NCBI RefSeq assembly: GCF_019931065.1
Contig: NZ_JAIOUQ010000009.1
Span: 75,517-139,516 of the forward strand
DNA length: 64,000 nt
Reading direction: 5' to 3'
DNA from: Methanobacterium spitsbergense
GTDB taxonomy: Archaea > Methanobacteriota > Methanobacteria > Methanobacteriales > Methanobacteriaceae
Shown: one piece after another, positions 30,896-40,122 of the stretch
Position numbering within the stretch: position 1 is the stretch's first letter
Layout: every line of letters starts with the position of its first letter
Position numbers and translations under genes: made by a program
Notes under the pieces: generated by a model
Seen by the model: the letters and a program-made list of their open reading frames with translations, nothing else
Database searches by the model: none
Told to the model about the DNA's origin: nothing

Positions 30896-31399
30896 TTAGG
30901 GTCTTGTCCATTCTACATTGTAGTAGGTAATATCATTTTCATCGTCAACAACAGCAAATAAAAGTTTTTTATTCACACCATGGGCAACTCTAACATAACT
31001 TGAAAGGTCTGACATCAAGAATTCACTATTTTCGTTTGCAACCTTCACAAGATAATTGGAATGACCATCTCCTGGTGATTTGCCCCTTTCATATAGTCTG
31101 AATTCTGATCCATACTTGAAACCTGTTTTAACAATATATCCTCTATTTCTAAGATCTCTGAAAACAATATAATTGGCAAAGGATCCTTGTTTGCGTATGA
31201 TCTTAAAGAGTTTCTCAATAGAAATATCTTCAGAATCTATTTCAACATCTAATTTTCCTTTTTCCATCAAATAAAGTGCTTCAATTAAAGAAAGTTGAAG
31301 TCCATCTTCGGTCATATTTCCATAATGACTTTTCTCATGGATCTTTGCTATATTGCCTTCTCTGACAATTACTAAATCTCCTGATAATTCTGAATTCAT
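30896..31399 (-). CDS. endA: tRNA-splicing endonuclease
   Basis: 167 residues, the alpha-4 or homodimeric type. The catalytic triad of EndA is visible in FKYGSEFRLYERG (Tyr), GDGHSNYLV (His) and LVKVAN (Lys). N-terminal half is the degenerate repeat domain. Cuts bulge-helix-bulge introns in tRNA and rRNA precursors. It lies about 85 bp upstream of trpS on the same strand. Confidence 0.95.
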   Translation of the reverse strand: MNSELSGDLVIVREGNIAKIHEKSHYGNMTEDGLQLSLIEALYLMEKGKLDVEIDSEDISIEKLFKIIRKQGSFANYIVFRDLRNRGYIVKTGFKYGSEFRLYERGKSPGDGHSNYLVKVANENSEFLMSDLSSYVRVAHGVNKKLLFAVVDDENDITYYNVEWTRP

Positions 31400-31486
31400 G
31401 ATTCACCCTTAAAATAATTTAGTATAATAAATACATTATTAACGTTACAAATAGATCAATATTAGTTTTTGTATTATTTATCCTGT

Positions 31487-32071
31487 TCATTCGATTGTTG
31501 CATGTCTCTTTTTAAGATCGATCTCTTTTTTTCCAAGACGTGCCATAAATTCGGCTATAAGACCGTCAAGGAACAAATGGGCACTGTCCTCAAATAAAGT
31601 TCCCATCGGAGTTAAATCATCATATACTCCCTTTAAAACATGGGATGTGTAATGTTTCCAAGGTTCTTTGGATTTACTCTCTATGTTAATCACAACATCG
31701 AGGAATTTTCCAAGTGTTGATGAGGTATTAGTTGTTATACCTATAACAGATGCTCCTGAGTCTGAAGCTGTTTCTGCTGCAATTGTTACTGTTCTTGTTT
31801 CACCGGAACCAGATATTGCAATTAGACAGTCTTTTTCTTTTATTGCCGGTGTTGTTACATCTCCTATAACATATACAGCAAATCCTAAATGCATTAATCT
31901 CATTGCAAAGGCCATACCAATCAATTCAGATCTTCCGCTACCAACTATGAACGTGGATTCAGATTTAGAAATAACCTCAATCATTTTATCCACTTGTTCT
32001 TCATCTATTCTGTTGATAACTTCCAGTGCATGTTTTGTTATATTTTCTGCTGTTTTTTTTATATATTCCAT
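31487..32071 (-). CDS. hxlB: 6-phospho-3-hexuloisomerase
   Basis: 194 residues, single SIS domain: FIVGSGRSELIGMAFAMRL, ISGSGETRTVT, and PMGTLFEDSAHLFLDGLIAE with the catalytic Glu-His pair. With hexulose-phosphate synthase it forms the reversed ribulose monophosphate route that makes ribulose 5-phosphate in methanogens that lack the oxidative pentose phosphate path. Start ATG 32071 has GAAGGT 7 nt upstream. No hps gene is adjacent. Confidence 0.92.
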   Translation of the reverse strand: MEYIKKTAENITKHALEVINRIDEEQVDKMIEVISKSESTFIVGSGRSELIGMAFAMRLMHLGFAVYVIGDVTTPAIKEKDCLIAISGSGETRTVTIAAETASDSGASVIGITTNTSSTLGKFLDVVINIESKSKEPWKHYTSHVLKGVYDDLTPMGTLFEDSAHLFLDGLIAEFMARLGKKEIDLKKRHATIE

Positions 32072-32113
32072 GCTTAAGACCTTCAAATTTTAATAATTCA
32101 TATTATTAATGGT

Positions 32114-32782
32114 CTATAATCCGGTAATTCTTATACCTGCAAGTTTTATTCTGTTTCGAATATTTAGATTGATTAAAAGTGGTGTTATTTTTTCAACTAT
32201 CCTTGCATTTTCAAGAGGACCACAATCAATTGCTCTAACTCCGGGAATTGTTTCTGCAAGTTCCATCACAGGTATTTTGGCATCTGAATCATCACCCGAA
32301 ACAAGGCAGTCGCATTGTACATCTTCATCTATATTTGTAAGGCTTGCAGCACTTATATTACAGAATGCAGATACAACTCTGGCTTCTTCACCTAAAAATG
32401 CAGCTGATCTTTCAGATGCTGATCCTTCCCATAGATCAACAAATCTTGTTGGTTTCCCTCCTATACATCCTTCAAGAGGAGCTGTCGCATCAACAAATAT
32501 TTTACCACCCACATGGTCTTTAATGCTTTTCAAAGTTATCATCTGGGCTTGAAGGGGTACTGTTAAAATAATAATGTCACCATTCTTTGTTGCTTCTTCA
32601 TTGGTCATTGCTGTTACATTGGGGAGATCATCGTCATTTAACATGTTCTTAATAATATTGACTGCATTATCTGCTTTTTTCAAATCTCTGGATCCTACTA
32701 AAACTTGTTCTCCAGATTTTGCAAATCTCAATGCAAGTCCTAAACCTTGGTCTCCTGTTCCACCAATTATTGCAATTTTCAA
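32114..32782 (-). CDS. npdG: F420H2:NADP oxidoreductase
   Basis: 222 residues. Rossmann start KIAIIGGTGDQGLGLALRFA with SRDLKKAD for NADPH selection (GSRDLKK), the F420-binding segment near TVPLQAQMITL, and conserved ATAPLEGCIGG. It transfers hydride between F420H2 and NADP+, the main source of NADPH for biosynthesis in methanogens. TTG start with GGGGAT about 6 nt upstream. About 30 bp separate it from the hexuloisomerase on the same strand. Confidence 0.95.
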   Translation of the reverse strand: MKIAIIGGTGDQGLGLALRFAKSGEQVLVGSRDLKKADNAVNIIKNMLNDDDLPNVTAMTNEEATKNGDIIILTVPLQAQMITLKSIKDHVGGKIFVDATAPLEGCIGGKPTRFVDLWEGSASERSAAFLGEEARVVSAFCNISAASLTNIDEDVQCDCLVSGDDSDAKIPVMELAETIPGVRAIDCGPLENARIVEKITPLLINLNIRNRIKLAGIRITGL

Positions 32783-33027
32783 TTAAACATCCCCTTTTAT
32801 TTTTTTATTATAAGATCGATTTCTTTTAGTTTCTATGCAATGACTATATTATAAATTATATATAAAAAATAGGATTTTTTCATCCAATAATAACAGATAT
32901 TTATAAGAATGGATTTAGTAGAGGCATATCTAGAAATTTTTAATGTTCATGTAATGAAAATAAATTCTTTAAAATGAATTATAATATTTTAATTCTACTT
33001 AAAAAAAAAATTTATTCTAAATCCATT

Positions 33028-33777
33028 TTAAATTATTTTTTTAAGGAAATCCAGACTTTCAAAGACAGCTTGGGGATTATTCACTTCCACAACTAAAATA
33101 CCTTTGTAATCAATATTTTTAAGTTCTAGAAATAAAGATTTAAAATCAATATTTGCACTTCCAAGGGCATTGTGGCTGTCAAAACTTCCATCATTATCTG
33201 AAAGGTGGATGTGTTTTATCCTGGGAGATTTAAGCATCTCAGAAATGGGAAATTTCATGTTGTTGGCATGTCCAACATCCATTGTTATGTGCGCATCAAG
33301 TTCCTGAACAATTTCATCAAGTTGATTTATATCTTTACATAGTAATCCTTCAATATCAGGCATGTTTTCAACGCAGAGCATTACTCCACTGTCATCAGCA
33401 TATTTGGAACATTCTTTAAGTGATTCAGCACTGTTTTTAAGGATATTGTCCTCAAATTTTTTACCCAGTATAGGTATGTGTCCAGGATGTACAACTACAA
33501 TTTCAGTGTTCAATGAAGAAGCAAGGTCAATACTATTTTTTATCTGGGAAACTGAGGATCTTCTTATTGAGTCGTTGTAAGAAGCTATATTAATGTCTGA
33601 TAATGGAGAATGTACAGATATTTTAATATCGTGAGAATCAATAACATCCATATCTATTGTATTATAGGGATATTCATTTATTACTTCACAATATTTTATA
33701 CCTCTATTTTCAAGACATTCTAGTACATCTTCAAGGGGTGTTGGTAAAAATGCCAGTGTAGATACGCTGATTTTCAT
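33028..33777 (-). CDS. sugar phosphate isomerase/epimerase-like TIM barrel (AP endonuclease 2 superfamily)
   Basis: 249 residues. The xylose-isomerase-like TIM barrel superfamily shows in IKISVHSPLSDIN, VVVHPGHIPI, LCVENMPDIEG, HITMDVGHANNM, IKHIHLSDNDGS and GILVVEVNNP: the acidic and histidine ligands of the metal site at strand ends (E, D, H, E). The substrate is unknown. Start ATG 33777 (MKISVSTLAF); the longer frame before it adds a non-conserved leader. It lies 79 bp downstream of the PIN-ATPase gene. Confidence 0.85.
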   Translation of the reverse strand: MKISVSTLAFLPTPLEDVLECLENRGIKYCEVINEYPYNTIDMDVIDSHDIKISVHSPLSDINIASYNDSIRRSSVSQIKNSIDLASSLNTEIVVVHPGHIPILGKKFEDNILKNSAESLKECSKYADDSGVMLCVENMPDIEGLLCKDINQLDEIVQELDAHITMDVGHANNMKFPISEMLKSPRIKHIHLSDNDGSFDSHNALGSANIDFKSLFLELKNIDYKGILVVEVNNPQAVFESLDFLKKII

Positions 33778-33855
33778 AGATTCACTCTCAAGATTTATCT
33801 GAGCATTGAAAAGTATATGCATGTGGATATACTTAGTTAATTATTCAATTTTAAT

Positions 33856-35682
33856 TTATTCTTTCCTTATCCTTGCATAGATGGGTATATTCTTTTTCAT
33901 GGCACGAATTATTATTGTTGCAAGTTCTATGTCTTTTTTAATCTTAATATTTCCCTTTTTACCCACAGTTGCTGTGAATAGATATTCATCTTCAACCAAT
34001 ATATCAAATGGAGTGCCAACAGTATCTTTTTGGAAGTTCAGCATTACATAATTACCTGAGAGTTCTGTTTCAACAGGGAACATATCTTTAATTTGATTAA
34101 TTTCCAGTGGTTCAACACCTATACTTATTCCAATCTTCTTTTCAACTTCGTCAATGGTTTTTCCTTTTTTACCTATCAACTTGGCAATATTCTTTTCATC
34201 TATATGAACAGTTGCACGCTTATCAGATTTCATATCCACTTCTACAGTTGCATCGGGTATTCTGCTTCGAATCTCTTTGATTATTTCTTTCTCAGCAATC
34301 TTCTCTATTGGTGATTTTTCATATTTATCTACACCAACTTCCATTACAATTGTCTGTTCTCCATAAGTATAGACTTCATGGGCCAGATCACCTGTTTCAA
34401 AGTCTCTAATCTCAATTACTGGCCTTGAAAGATCTGCTTCGATCATTCCTGTTGGAACTTTTACTGTGAGTTTAACATCGTAAATGGCTGCAACTTGCCC
34501 ATCGTTTATGAATATGGTTGTGTCAACAATTGACGGTATCATTCCAAGTTCTACCCTTCCTATTATCCTTTGTATAGCGTCTATGGGTCTAGTTGCATGT
34601 ACAACTCCCACCATACCCACACCTGCAAGCCTCATGTCTGCAAATATTCGGAAATCCTTAGTTTTACGTAGTTCATCGTATATAGTATAATCTGGCCTTA
34701 CTAAAAGTAATATATCGGCCGTTTTCCCCATATCCTTTTCTAATGGTGCATATTGGGTAATTTCATCACCAACTTGAAGATCCCTTGGTGATTCCATGGT
34801 CTTTACAATTGCCCCGATATCTCTACTATAAAATTCTGCTACTGCTTGAGCAAAAGTTGTTTTACCTGCACCAGGGGGCCCAGCTATTAAAATTCCCTTT
34901 GCACTATTTCTTAATCTATCCAAAAGTTTCTCAGGAAGTTTATAATCATCTAATGAAACCTTGGTAATAGGTCTTACAACAGTTATTTCCACTCCATCTG
35001 AAAATGGTGGTCTTGCAATTGATATTCTGTATTCTCTAAATTGGACTACAGTTGCTCCTTCCATCTCTATCTCGATGAAACTTTTAAAATCACTTTTTGC
35101 CATTTCTGTAATTTCTCTGGCCATTTTTTCAAGTTCGCCACGTTTCAGAATTCGTTGTCTGATTTTAACAAGTTTTATATTGCCTGGAGTTCCCTTTTTT
35201 GCCATTGGTGTGACATTTTCCTTGAGATGGATTGACATAGTGTCTTTGTCGAAGTACTTGGCAATTATTAGTTCCTTATATCCTATCATTTCAGGCTTCA
35301 AATAAATTGCATCCAGTCCCTGGGCTTCGGCTACTTCTTTTTGAACTCTGTCGCTGGTTATGAGTGTTGCTTCGTTGTCACCTGCTGTGTCCCTTATCAT
35401 GGCATCAATTTCCCCACCTTTTGCAAGGGATATTTCATCAGGGGTGGGTCTTCTACCAACGTATGAAAGTTTTATTTTGCCCTCTCTGCAAAGTTTTTGA
35501 AGTTCCTTAAGCTCCCCTAACCCATTGAATCCGGTTTCTCTACCTTTATTGGCCTGATTTTCAAGTTCTGATATAACTGCCTTTGGAACAATAACATCGC
35601 ATCCATGGTAATCTTTACCAAGAACTAGTTTAGTAATTCTTCCATCAACTATAACACTTGTATCTGGAACTATTTTCATCAT
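33856..35682 (-). CDS. PIN domain-AAA ATPase-KH protein (PilT-like ATPase)
   Basis: 608 residues in three parts: N-terminal PIN nuclease domain (IVPDTSVIVDG with Asp7, and EIDAMIRD, ATLITSDRV), a VirB11/PilT-type ATPase in the middle (Walker A GPPGAGKTT, then DEL and the Walker B-like RLAGVGMVGVVHAT), and a KH-like end domain with GKKGKTIDEV (near 508). This fusion is widespread in euryarchaea and of unknown function; the combination of RNase, ATPase and RNA-binding parts suggests RNA or ribosome processing. Its start codons overlap the hisI stop (ATGATGA). Confidence 0.88.
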   Translation of the reverse strand: MMKIVPDTSVIVDGRITKLVLGKDYHGCDVIVPKAVISELENQANKGRETGFNGLGELKELQKLCREGKIKLSYVGRRPTPDEISLAKGGEIDAMIRDTAGDNEATLITSDRVQKEVAEAQGLDAIYLKPEMIGYKELIIAKYFDKDTMSIHLKENVTPMAKKGTPGNIKLVKIRQRILKRGELEKMAREITEMAKSDFKSFIEIEMEGATVVQFREYRISIARPPFSDGVEITVVRPITKVSLDDYKLPEKLLDRLRNSAKGILIAGPPGAGKTTFAQAVAEFYSRDIGAIVKTMESPRDLQVGDEITQYAPLEKDMGKTADILLLVRPDYTIYDELRKTKDFRIFADMRLAGVGMVGVVHATRPIDAIQRIIGRVELGMIPSIVDTTIFINDGQVAAIYDVKLTVKVPTGMIEADLSRPVIEIRDFETGDLAHEVYTYGEQTIVMEVGVDKYEKSPIEKIAEKEIIKEIRSRIPDATVEVDMKSDKRATVHIDEKNIAKLIGKKGKTIDEVEKKIGISIGVEPLEINQIKDMFPVETELSGNYVMLNFQKDTVGTPFDILVEDEYLFTATVGKKGNIKIKKDIELATIIIRAMKKNIPIYARIRKE

Positions 35683-36080
35683 TTATCTCCATAAATGTTT
35701 TCAGGATCAAAAACTTTTTCTTTAACCACTTCTAAATTTCCACCATCTTGAATTTTTCTAAAGAAACAAGAATAATAACCTTCATGACAAGCCCCTCCAT
35801 TCTGTCTGACCTTCAAAAGAACTGCATCTTCATCACAGTCAGTTAATACTTCTTGAACTTCTTGTGTATGTCCTGAACTTTCCCCCTTGAGCCAAAGTTT
35901 ATTTCTTGATGTACTCCAATAATGGGCTATTTTTGTTTCAAGAGTTTTCATCAGGGCTTCCTTATTCATATAAGCAACCATAATCACTTCAGAACTTTCA
36001 TAATCTTGTGCTATTGCTATAACAAGTTTTTCTCCCCCAACTTCATGCCTGAAATTAAGATTTAGATCTTTTTCATCCAT
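35679..36080 (-). CDS. hisI: phosphoribosyl-AMP cyclohydrolase
   Basis: 133 residues; third step of histidine synthesis. VIMVAYMNKEALMKTLET, HYWSTSRNKLWLKGESSG and the metal ligands DCDEDAVLLKV plus CHEGYYSCFF (two Cys) are all present. The HisE domain is not fused. The ATG at 36080 (MDEKDLN) follows GGGAGAT; the longer frame is not conserved. Overlaps the PIN-ATPase by 4 bp. Confidence 0.95.
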   Translation of the reverse strand: MDEKDLNLNFRHEVGGEKLVIAIAQDYESSEVIMVAYMNKEALMKTLETKIAHYWSTSRNKLWLKGESSGHTQEVQEVLTDCDEDAVLLKVRQNGGACHEGYYSCFFRKIQDGGNLEVVKEKVFDPENIYGDK

Positions 36081-36171
36081 CAAACCATCTCCCAGTACTG
36101 TCAGCACCATATTGTGTTATATTCATAGTAATTTACAATTAAAAATGAAATTTTTTTGAAAATCATTTTTT

Positions 36172-37464
36172 TTAAATCATTAATTTAGATTTCAAGGTGT
36201 CTATTATATCTTCAAGATCAATTATTTCCTGTTCTCCACTTGTCATATCTTTAACAGTAACATTACCCTCTTCTATATCCCTTGCACCAACTAATACCAC
36301 GTAATTTATTCCCATAGAATCTGCAAATGACAATATTTTTTTAAGTTTCTTTCCAACTAGATCAACATCGGTTGGTATGCCATTTTTCCTTAGTTTCTGG
36401 GCTATATCAAATGCTTTAAGTTTCAAATCATTTTTTATTGGGGCAACAAAGACTTTTACTGATCTTTCAATTTCAATTGATTTTTCTTGTTTATTAAGGG
36501 CATCCATAACTCTATCAAAACCGAATGCGAATCCAGTAGATTCAACATTTTCACCACCAAATAACTCTATTAAATTATAGGTTCCTCCACCACTTATCTG
36601 TTTTTGTGCACCAAGACCGTGTACATAAATTTCAAACACAGTTCCTGTATAATAATCCAATCCTCGTGCAATTCCCAGATTTACTACATAATTTGAGAAA
36701 CCAAATGCTTTAAGAGATTCAAGAAGCTTTTCAAGCTCAGATAAAGCGTTACATGCATGTTCATTGCAGTTGATAAGGGATTCAACATCCTTAATTATGG
36801 AACTATCACCTTTCATTACAATGAGTTTCATTAACAATTCCTTAGAATCACTATCCAAATCAATATCCTGAAGTAGTTTTTCAAGTTCTTCTATATCACC
36901 CTTGTCAATTATTCCCATTACTTGATCTTGTAGTTTCCCAAGAATATTTGCATCAATTAATATGTTCCTTAAAATTCCAAGATTTCCTATGTGTATATCA
37001 AAGTTTTTGAGTCCAAGTTCCTCAAGGCAGTGGGCAGCCATACTAATTACTTCTGCTTCAGATCCGGGAGATTTTCCGCCTATTAGTTCGCAACCAAACT
37101 GCCAAAATTGTCTCCATCTACCTTTTTGAGGTCGTTCATACCTAAAACAACTTCCAAAATAGTACATTTTAACGGGTTTAGGTGTTTTTTGAAGCTCTTT
37201 TATATACATTCGAGCAACTGGTGCTGTGAGTTCTGGTCTAAGTGCAAGGTCTCTTCCTCCCTTATCTTGGAAATGATAAATTTGATCCTTTATGCCTTCA
37301 CCAGATTTGGTTGTGAATAGTGATAGTTCTTCAAAAATTGGTGTTTTTATTTCACTGTAACCATAAGTTTCAAATATTCGTCTCATTGTGGTTTCAACGC
37401 TTTTTCTTTCTTTCATTTCTTTAAAAAGAAAATCACGTGTTCCCCTAGGTCTTTGTATTTCCAT
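36172..37464 (-). CDS. hisS: histidyl-tRNA synthetase
   Basis: 430 residues, class IIa: motif 1 around [10 protein letters not shown] and [12 protein letters not shown], motif 2 [18 protein letters not shown], the HisA peptide [18 protein letters not shown], motif 3 [10 protein letters not shown], then a C-terminal anticodon domain. Upstream is a TATA-like element (about 37536-37552). About 90 bp precedes hisI on the same strand. Confidence 0.97.
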   Translation of the reverse strand: MEIQRPRGTRDFLFKEMKERKSVETTMRRIFETYGYSEIKTPIFEELSLFTTKSGEGIKDQIYHFQDKGGRDLALRPELTAPVARMYIKELQKTPKPVKMYYFGSCFRYERPQKGRWRQFWQFGCELIGGKSPGSEAEVISMAAHCLEELGLKNFDIHIGNLGILRNILIDANILGKLQDQVMGIIDKGDIEELEKLLQDIDLDSDSKELLMKLIVMKGDSSIIKDVESLINCNEHACNALSELEKLLESLKAFGFSNYVVNLGIARGLDYYTGTVFEIYVHGLGAQKQISGGGTYNLIELFGGENVESTGFAFGFDRVMDALNKQEKSIEIERSVKVFVAPIKNDLKLKAFDIAQKLRKNGIPTDVDLVGKKLKKILSFADSMGINYVVLVGARDIEEGNVTVKDMTSGEQEIIDLEDIIDTLKSKLMI

Positions 37465-37634
37465 TTTTTCTCCTGCCTTATGATCTGGGTAAAAATTAAT
37501 GAATTATTAGTTTCTCAATTTACAAACTATTCATTGATCATATTTAAATAATTTATCTTAATGTTGGAGAATACTCCATGTGTGAGGGTGGGGATGAATC
37601 CAACCACTACATATAAATAATAATTTAACAATAA

Positions 37635-37778
37635 TTAATATTATCGTATGCGATAACCAAGCATACTACACTTAATCTAATCAGTACCGTAGGAACTACG
37701 GAAATTAAAGCTTCTCTGAAAAAAACCACATTAGTGGATTTAATGAAGGAAGAAGCTCCTTCCGAAAGGGAGGGGTAG
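37635..37778 (+). pseudogene. 3' remnant of an IS200/IS605-type tnpB
   Basis: A frame open from 37635 to the stop TAG at 37776-37778 ends in residues ISTVGTTEIKAS then KKTTLVDLMKEEAPSEREG, which resembles the variable C-terminal tail of IS605-family TnpB proteins (GTxEIKA... with a KQEAP-like end). The DNA ends in a hairpin and a gtagttcac tract typical of the right end of these elements. No TnpB catalytic core (DED), no tnpA and no left end are visible, so it is a short scar. Confidence 0.6.
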
Positions 37779-37783
37779 TTCAC
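37756..37783 (+). ncRNA. omegaRNA-like 3' hairpin and right-end boundary of tnpB remnant
   Basis: ctccttcc-gaaa-gggagggg forms an 8-bp stem (C756-G775 to C763-G768, with G-T pairs) closed by a GAAA tetraloop, followed by tagttcac. This arrangement at the end of a tnpB tail is what the scaffold of an omegaRNA/right end looks like. It is probably non-functional here because the gene is gone; if transcribed, the guide would be the sequence after about 37783. Confidence 0.45.
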
Positions 37784-37873
37784 AGTAATTAATCAGTGAA
37801 TTTTTTAATTAATTATTATTCAGTAAAAAGATTTCATGATGCAAATTTTTTTAATTAGCAATCTTAAAAAATT

Positions 37874-38536
37874 CTAATCATAATGTTGAAGGTATTCCTC
37901 CATCATTTTAGGAAATGATTTAGCACTTAAAAATCTCAGTCCAAGTCTTTCTGCCCAAACCTTGATACCTTCATCTGCAGCCACTACTCCTGCCTTTAAT
38001 TCCTTTGCAAGGAGAAGTACATCTAGATCAGGGGCACTATCCAAAGTTCCCTTTCTTAGCGCAGCCCTGTAACGTTTTCTAAAGTCAGTTATGGCTTTAC
38101 TTAAAACTTTGGCTTCTATATCTACTTTTTTCTCTCCACGGGACATCATAACCATTGATTCAACAGCAGCCTCCCAAATTCCACTTTCAGATATCCTCAT
38201 CCCTTTATTCATCCTTTCCCTCATATCCTGTACATATTCGTAGAAAATTTCAGAAGGGATTTTGGTATCATAACGGTTTGGTGTTTTTTTAACGATCCAT
38301 GTTTCTGCTTTGATCATGGTTGTATTTGGACAGTCATAACGTGCCATATAATCTGTAAATTCTTTGTATGTTATTGGTGGCATGTGACAGCTTATATTGA
38401 GTTTGATCCTTGATTTTGCAATGAGATCTAATAAAACATCAACAGTTTTAGATAGATCTCCATCACCAAATTCATCACGAAGCTGTGTATCTGTAAAAGC
38501 AGTTGTATCAAGAACAAATCTCTGTTTTGCTAGCAT
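37874..38536 (-). CDS. RNA ligase partner protein (UPF0278), PIN-like
   Basis: 220 residues: RFVLDTTAFTD (first PIN aspartate), CHMPPITYKEF, LLAKELKAGVVAADEGIKVWAE (last acidic patch). This UPF0278 family is found only in archaea and bacteria that also have an ATP-dependent RNA ligase, hence its name; here no ligase gene is adjacent. The predicted fold is PIN-like, with acidic residues arranged for RNA cleavage, but activity is unproven. ATG preceded by GAGGTGT. Confidence 0.9.
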   Translation of the reverse strand: MLAKQRFVLDTTAFTDTQLRDEFGDGDLSKTVDVLLDLIAKSRIKLNISCHMPPITYKEFTDYMARYDCPNTTMIKAETWIVKKTPNRYDTKIPSEIFYEYVQDMRERMNKGMRISESGIWEAAVESMVMMSRGEKKVDIEAKVLSKAITDFRKRYRAALRKGTLDSAPDLDVLLLAKELKAGVVAADEGIKVWAERLGLRFLSAKSFPKMMEEYLQHYD

Positions 38537-39032
38537 TTATACACCTCAAACCAACAGTTTAGGCTCATTATTTAATATTATATATGGCTGTTAACAGTTC
38601 AACAATATAATTCCTATATATTGGAATATATGAAGTCCACATTATAAAAGAATTTCTAATAACCCAAATTTCCTATTTTTACAGATTTATCAAACAAAGA
38701 GAAATATGATAATAATCATAAATTGTTTAATATTATCCAATAAAAAGTTTCTGAGATTAGAATATTGTGGATATGTTAGGAATTGGGGATACTGGAAATG
38801 TTAATAGAGGATCTGTTATCTGTAAAAAGAGAGGGTTCTGTAGCTATCCCAAAGGGTTGGGCTGAGATCGTACTGAGTTATCAAAATGAGATCCAATGAA
38901 AATAGTTTAACATTCATTTCAACTATTTTTAACTAAATTAAAGAAAAGTGGGCAGTTATTTTTTCCATTTTTCTATACATAAAAAAAAAAATGATGTATG
39001 GGTAAAATTAATTTTTTTTACCCATTTCTAAT
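38537..39032. other. intergenic interval, partly GC-richer
   Basis: Mostly AT-rich. A patch at about 38790-38900 stands out. A 35-codon frame begins at ATG 38799 (MLIEDLLSVKREGSVAIPK...) and ends at TGA 38904-38906. A weak stem aGCt...CCC-aaa-GGG...GGCt lies within it. It resembles in style a tnpB tail but is not clearly one. Nothing else is seen except oligo-T runs at the right end, the probable terminator of the Met-rich gene. Confidence 0.35.
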
Positions 39033-39215
39033 TCACATTTTTTTCTTTAACATTTCACGCATTTTTTTCAGATAATCAAGTTTGAGTTCCATCTTAGCTA
39101 TTTTAAAATCTAATTTCATAGCGTACATAGCCATCATATCTTCTTTACTCATCATTTCCATCATTTTTTCATTCATCATACTTCCACCCATCATATGTTC
39201 TTTTCTACCCCACAT
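39033..39215 (-). CDS. methionine-rich small protein
   Basis: 60 residues, 17 of them methionine, many in MM pairs (HMMGGSMMNEKMMEMM, then DMMAMYAMK), ending in a helical lysine-rich stretch (KMELKLDYLKKMREMLKKK). Met-rich runs of this kind bind Cu(I)/Ag(I) or act as oxidation sinks in other proteins; here the role is unknown. No signal peptide. The start is not certain (ATG 39215, or ATG codons 8-9). Codon pattern and composition make it more than chance, but the ribosome site is weak. Confidence 0.55.
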   Translation of the reverse strand: MWGRKEHMMGGSMMNEKMMEMMSKEDMMAMYAMKLDFKIAKMELKLDYLKKMREMLKKKM

Positions 39216-39419
39216 ATTATCAACTTCTTTTTTTTATTCAATGCAATTTATTCATAAAACCAAACATTAACTCAAACATTTTGATTATTTTTTTTAAATT
39301 GCTATATCATCTTAATTCACCCTTTTTCATTATAATACATCATAATAAATATATTTTATTATCTGATACAATTATCATTGACTAAGTATTAATTACAAAT
39401 AAAGAATAAACTATAATTC

Positions 39420-40055
39420 ATGACAGAGAAAACCATTCTTTGCTATGGTGACTCCATAACCTGGGGTTATAACCCTGCAAAACCGGATAGAATGAAAACA
39501 AATGAAAGATGGACAGGATTAGTCAAAAAAGGTTTATTTGAGGGTTATACCATCATTGAAGAGGGATTAAATGGTAGAACGACAGTTTTGGATGATCCAC
39601 TTTATCAGGAGTCTAAAAATGGGTTAAAATATCTAAAACCTTGTCTTCACACCCATAAACCAATTGATCTTTGCATTCTACTTCTAGGCACCAATGATCT
39701 TAAAAAAAGGTTTTCATTATCTGCATTGGAAATTTCACATGGAATAACAGTATTAGTTGAGATTATAAAGAAAAGTGGATCAGGGCCAGATGGTACAGCA
39801 CCTAAAATTCTTTTAATGGCTCCTCCATACTTAACTCAGATAGAAAATATTTCAGAAGAATTTAAAGATTCATATGATGTATCATGCAAATTACCAGAGT
39901 ATTACGCCAAAATTGCTGAAGATAATAACTGCGAATTCCTTGATACTTCCAAAATAATTGTTGCAAGTGAACTAGATGGTGTACATCCTGATGTTGGGGA
40001 GCATCTTAAACTTGGGAAAGCAGTACAAGAAAAAATTAAGGATATCATGGAGTAA
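39420..40055 (+). CDS. SGNH/GDSL-family hydrolase (esterase)
   Basis: 211 residues. Block I CYGDSITWGYNP with the nucleophile Ser12, block III LLLGTNDLKKRF, and the C-terminal DGVHPDVGEH with catalytic Asp/His. Resembles the arylesterase/lysophospholipase subgroup; deacylation of cell-surface or lipid esters is possible. No signal peptide, so cytoplasmic. The gene has little ribosome site and may be leaderless (a T/A-rich element lies about 30 nt before). Confidence 0.9.
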   Translation: MTEKTILCYGDSITWGYNPAKPDRMKTNERWTGLVKKGLFEGYTIIEEGLNGRTTVLDDPLYQESKNGLKYLKPCLHTHKPIDLCILLLGTNDLKKRFSLSALEISHGITVLVEIIKKSGSGPDGTAPKILLMAPPYLTQIENISEEFKDSYDVSCKLPEYYAKIAEDNNCEFLDTSKIIVASELDGVHPDVGEHLKLGKAVQEKIKDIME

Positions 40056-40122
40056 ACAAATATTATACACCATCAAATAATTCTAAGAAATTAAATAAAA
40101 ATGTAAAAGAAGGTACCTTTTA

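Larger units (their letters stand above)
37465..37873. other. intergenic interval with mobile-element scar
   Basis: Left part carries the hisS promoter (TATA-like at about 37536-37552 on minus). The remainder looks foreign: a GC-richer patch at 37577-37608 (with gtgagggtggggatgaatcc) and the tnpB 3' remnant described separately. It is the only clear transposon-like trace in the window. Confidence 0.6.

Noticed and set aside
37577..37608. GC-rich patch as a possible tRNA or structured RNA gene
   Set aside because: No cloverleaf or T-arm could be drawn; more likely part of the mobile-element scar.
38768..38906. intact gene in the UPF0278/Met-rich spacer
   Set aside because: Only 35 codons with no ribosome site; kept as a possible scar only.
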